Positions 61,381-64,000 of a stretch of 64,000 nucleotides of DNA are shown here, piece by piece; position 1 is the stretch's first letter, and every line of letters starts with the position of its first letter. The notes under the pieces were generated by a model that was not told the origin of the DNA, made no database searches, and saw only the letters and a program-made list of their open reading frames with translations. The DNA is from Acidobacteriota bacterium (GTDB taxonomy: Bacteria; Acidobacteriota; Terriglobia; Bryobacterales; Bryobacteraceae). The stretch is from assembly GCA_018268935.1 (NCBI GenBank), contig JAFDVS010000061.1, positions 41,219 through 105,218 on the forward strand. The letters are read 5' to 3'. A program made the position numbers and the translations under genes.

Positions 61381-62737
61381 ACTCGTTCTCGCCGTGCACG
61401 TCGGTGAGCCGTTGATCGCGGCTTTGGTAACGCCAGGTCAGCTTCAGGTGGTCGATGCCAATCAGGCGGAGGATGGTGGCGTTGACATCGTGGATGGTCT
61501 TCGGCTGCTCGACGGCGCGGAGGCCGAACTCGTCGGTTGCGCCGAGTGCTTTCCCACCGTGGATGCCGGCTCCGGCCATCCACATACTGAATCCATAGGG
61601 ATGATGGTCGCGGCCGTTCTTGCCTTCGGCAAGCGGGGTGCGCCCGAACTCGCTGTTCCAGACTACGAGCGTGGAATCGAGCAGGCCGCGTGCTTGCAGG
61701 TCCGTGAGTAGAGCGCCGATCGGCTGGTCGGACTTCTTCGACATCTTGTTGTGAGAGCCGAGTAAGTCGTTGTGGGCGTCGTCCCAATCATCGCCGAGGT
61801 TGGTGCCGAAGAAGAGCTGGACGAAGCGAACGCCGCGTTCGACGAGGCGGCGGGCAAGGAGGCACTTGCGGCCGAAGTCGGCGGTGAGTGGCTCATCGAT
61901 GCCATAGAGCTTGCGGGTGGCTTCAGACTCGGAGGTGAGGTCGACTGCGCCGGGAGCTTCGGCCTGCATGCGGTAGGCAAGCTCGTAGCTCTTGATGCGG
62001 GCGTCGAGGGTGGAGTCCTCTTCGCGCGAGGCGAAGTGACGGCGGTTGAGATCGTTGACGAAGCCGATGGTTTCCTTCTGCGCTTCGGGGTTGACGCCAT
62101 CGGGCGTGGCGAGGTTGAGGACGGGGCTCTTGCCGGCGCGGAAGACGGTGCCCTGGAATGTGGCGGGGAGATAGCCCGCGCCGTATGCGCCCGCGCCGGA
62201 CTTCATGGCGCCATCCGACATGACCACGAACGAAGGCAGGTTCTTGTTCTCACTGCCGAGTCCATAGGAGACCCACGAACCCACTGAGGGACGGCCGGGG
62301 AACTGCGATCCGGTGCAGCGGAGGAACATGGCCGGGGCGTGATCGAAGGCGTCGCCGAAGCAGGAGCGGACGACGGCGATGCGATCGGCGTGCTTGGAGA
62401 TGTGGGGGAAGAGGGTGGAGATCTCGAGGCCCGATTGGCCTTGGCGCTGGAAGGGCCAGGGGGAGCCGCGCATGATGGCTTTGCGGAAGTCGATGCGGGA
62501 TGTCTTGAGGCCTTCGGCGAAGCTGGCGGGGACCGTTTCGCCGGAGAGACGGGCGAGGGTGGGCTTGGGGTCAAAGGTGTCGACGTGGCTGACGCCGCCG
62601 TGGTTGAAGATGTAGATGACGTTCTTCGCTTTGCCCATGGGGTGCTGTGCGCCTTGCAGCATGGAGGCGAGGGCGATGCCGGCGAAGCCTTTTCCGGCTT
62701 GGAAGATGAGGTTGCGGCGGGTGAGCATGTCGTTCAT
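61355..62737 (-). CDS. Tat-exported DUF1501 protein, second copy
   Basis: A 460-residue DUF1501 protein with a twin-arginine-like start (MLTRRNLIFQAGKG). Family blocks YIFNHGGVSHVDTFDPKPT and WNSEFGRTPLAEGKNGRDHHPYG are present. It is 25 residues shorter than the copy at 51612 and clearly diverged from it. It follows the partial DUF1549/1553 gene by three bases, the same gene order as in the first cassette. Confidence 0.92.
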   Translation of the reverse strand: MNDMLTRRNLIFQAGKGFAGIALASMLQGAQHPMGKAKNVIYIFNHGGVSHVDTFDPKPTLARLSGETVPASFAEGLKTSRIDFRKAIMRGSPWPFQRQGQSGLEISTLFPHISKHADRIAVVRSCFGDAFDHAPAMFLRCTGSQFPGRPSVGSWVSYGLGSENKNLPSFVVMSDGAMKSGAGAYGAGYLPATFQGTVFRAGKSPVLNLATPDGVNPEAQKETIGFVNDLNRRHFASREEDSTLDARIKSYELAYRMQAEAPGAVDLTSESEATRKLYGIDEPLTADFGRKCLLARRLVERGVRFVQLFFGTNLGDDWDDAHNDLLGSHNKMSKKSDQPIGALLTDLQARGLLDSTLVVWNSEFGRTPLAEGKNGRDHHPYGFSMWMAGAGIHGGKALGATDEFGLRAVEQPKTIHDVNATILRLIGIDHLKLTWRYQSRDQRLTDVHGENEFTDWLLKA

Positions 62738-62740
62738 CGG

Positions 62741-64000
62741 TTACTCCACGTAGAGGAATTCGTTGGTGTTGAAGAGGGCGCGGGCGAGTTCGGTGAGGGC
62801 TGCGGTGCGTGAGCCGAGGTGTTGGGTTTGGGTGGCGAGGAAGGCTTCGGTGCGCTGGCGCTCGGCGGGTTCTGGATTGCGGCCGAAGACCGACGTCCAG
62901 GCTTCCTGTACAGGGTCTGATGCGGCCTGGAGGCGCTTCGATAGCGCTTCGGATTGGGTCACAGTGAACTTGCCGTTCAAGAGCGAGAGGGACTGCGGGG
63001 CGGTGGTGGATGAGTCGCGGCGGGAGCAACTGAGCACGCCTTCGGGCCGGTCAAAGGCTTCAAGCAGCGGCATGCGGAAGTTGCGGCGGCTGATCATGTA
63101 GACGGATCGGCGGTTGTGTTCGGCGGCGTCTTCGGTAACGACCCAGGCGTTGGCGATGGGCTGGCTCATGCCGTACAACTCTTCGGTGGCGAGCGGTGGG
63201 ACGACGGGGCGGCCTCCGGCTTTGGTGTTGAGTGTGCCGGCGGCGAGGAGGACGGCGTCGCGGACCTCTTCGGCTTCGAGACGGCGGCGAGTGAAGTGGG
63301 AGAGGAGCGTGTTGTCGGGGTCGGCTTCGAGGGCTTTGGGAGAAGGCTTCGAGGTTTGGCGATAGGCGGCGGAGTTCATGATGAGGCGGTGCATCTCTTT
63401 GATGGACCACTTGCGACTGACGAACTCAGTGGCGAGCCAATCGAGGAGTTCGGGGTGGGAAGGGCCTTCGGCGCGTGTGCCGAAGTCACTGGGCGTGGAG
63501 ACGATGCCGCGGCCGAAGTGGTATTGCCAGATGCGGTTGACCATGACGCGGGCGGTGAGCGGGTTGCGGTCAGAGGCGATCCACTCGGCGAGGGCTTTGC
63601 GGCGAAGGGTGGTGGGTGAGTCAGCAGGTGGTTGAGGGATGTCGCCGCCGCCCAATGCGGTTGGAAAGCCGGGGCCGACCTCTTCCCCGTTGGTGAGGTA
63701 GGTGCGCGGGGCTTCACGGCCGACGTCGGTGAGCCCGGGTGAGAAGGGGCCGGGGGCGTAGGTGCGGTACATGGAGATGAGGCGGCGCTCGATCTTGTGA
63801 AGCTGCTCGTTCTCTTGCGGGGTGAGTTGGGCGTAGACTTCGTCGTCGCGGGGTTCGACGGCCTTGGTGTGCATTTCAAAGAGGGCTTTCTGTTCCGGTG
63901 TCTTCTGCTCGTCGGGGGTGCGGAAGGCGACGCCGACTTCGGGCGGGAGCTTCGCGAGGCGGGCGTTGCGGAGGCGGGTGCGGTGCGGATCGAGGATGGC
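62741..64000 (-). CDS. DUF1549/DUF1553 protein, second copy, 5' end outside the window
   Basis: The frame stays open from the stop at 62741 to the window edge (at least 420 codons). The visible part is the C-terminal DUF1553 half: RRKALAEWIASDRNPLTARVMVNRIWQYHFGRG, EMHRLIMNSAAYR, RRRLEAEEVRDAVLL and RDSSTTAPQSLSLLNG. The heme and DUF1549 parts lie beyond the window. An ATG at 63874 is internal. Three bases separate it from the DUF1501 gene. Confidence 0.92.
   Translation of the reverse strand, partial: AILDPHRTRLRNARLAKLPPEVGVAFRTPDEQKTPEQKALFEMHTKAVEPRDDEVYAQLTPQENEQLHKIERRLISMYRTYAPGPFSPGLTDVGREAPRTYLTNGEEVGPGFPTALGGGDIPQPPADSPTTLRRKALAEWIASDRNPLTARVMVNRIWQYHFGRGIVSTPSDFGTRAEGPSHPELLDWLATEFVSRKWSIKEMHRLIMNSAAYRQTSKPSPKALEADPDNTLLSHFTRRRLEAEEVRDAVLLAAGTLNTKAGGRPVVPPLATEELYGMSQPIANAWVVTEDAAEHNRRSVYMISRRNFRMPLLEAFDRPEGVLSCSRRDSSTTAPQSLSLLNGKFTVTQSEALSKRLQAASDPVQEAWTSVFGRNPEPAERQRTEAFLATQTQHLGSRTAALTELARALFNTNEFLYVE

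Overview
The window looks like a chromosomal piece of an Acidobacteriota bacterium, most likely of the Bryobacterales/Solibacteraceae type. The inference rests on gene content: high-GC DNA, secreted proteins made from acidobacterial-style domains, an Oar-like carboxypeptidase-regulatory/TonB-dependent receptor, two cassettes pairing a planctomycete-type cytochrome c/DUF1549/DUF1553 protein with a Tat-exported DUF1501 protein, a DUF1080 protein, a Tat-type sulfatase and an ECF sigma operon. No rRNA, tRNA, CRISPR array, phage or complete insertion sequence was recognised.

Layout. 1-735: 3' end of pgk. 770-3925 (minus): a four-gene operon of a beta-lactamase-fold serine hydrolase, a small membrane protein, an ECF sigma factor and an apparent fusion of a short anti-sigma-like membrane segment with a DUF1080 domain. 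3986-6510: secreted TPR-redoxin protein and a small secreted protein. 6600-7392: a small peptide gene overlapping a conserved 'FINCPFD' alpha/beta gene that is interrupted by an in-frame stop codon and runs into hemD. 7382-9911: hemD and the membrane-sector ATP synthase genes atpZ-atpI-atpB-atpE, without the F1 genes. 9995-18284: DapA-family lyase, secreted propeller and Ig-like proteins, a heme-c-like alpha/alpha-toroid protein, a sulfatase, an ABM monooxygenase with an iron-type alcohol dehydrogenase, and a copper-type metal-binding protein. 18287-24712: two SDRs, a TolB-like protein, an M19 dipeptidase, and an Hsp70-like protein coupled to a Ca2+/H+ antiporter.

24709-25152 is an IS3-type transposase remnant. 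After it comes a 5.7 kb gene for a secreted modular protein with DNRLRE, Big_2, parallel beta-helix and heparinase/alginate-lyase-like regions, preceded by a good promoter. 40052-31208 (minus) is a tightly packed eight-gene run: enolase-superfamily enzyme, LOG protein, RsbU-like phosphatase, RCK potassium channel, NAD(P)HX repair enzyme, TsaE, sugar isomerase-like protein and epoxide hydrolase. 40095-48968 holds a methyltransferase, BlaI regulator, YhaM-like exonuclease, SurA-like isomerase, a single-chain indolepyruvate:ferredoxin oxidoreductase, an acyltransferase, a small protein and a MaoC hydratase. 49027-56579 is a plus-strand set of cytochrome/DUF1553, DUF1501, an EF-hand-containing PQQ propeller and an M3 peptidase. 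56580-64000 holds the TonB receptor, an FAD monooxygenase and a second DUF1501/DUF1553 cassette in the opposite orientation.

Several genes point to breakdown of complex polysaccharides and sulfated or acidic sugars in the periplasm and outside the cell: the giant lyase-like protein, sulfatase, DUF1080, DUF1553/DUF1501 cassettes, TonB receptor, enolase and sugar-isomerase proteins. At the largest scale, the plus strand is C-rich in the left ~53 kb and G-rich in the right ~7 kb, whatever the coding strand. This is either a replication-strand switch or an inversion boundary near 54-57 kb. The most unusual local items are the interrupted FINCPFD cassette, the anti-sigma-like/DUF1080 fusion, the giant modular lyase, the EF-hand PQQ propeller and the skew flip.
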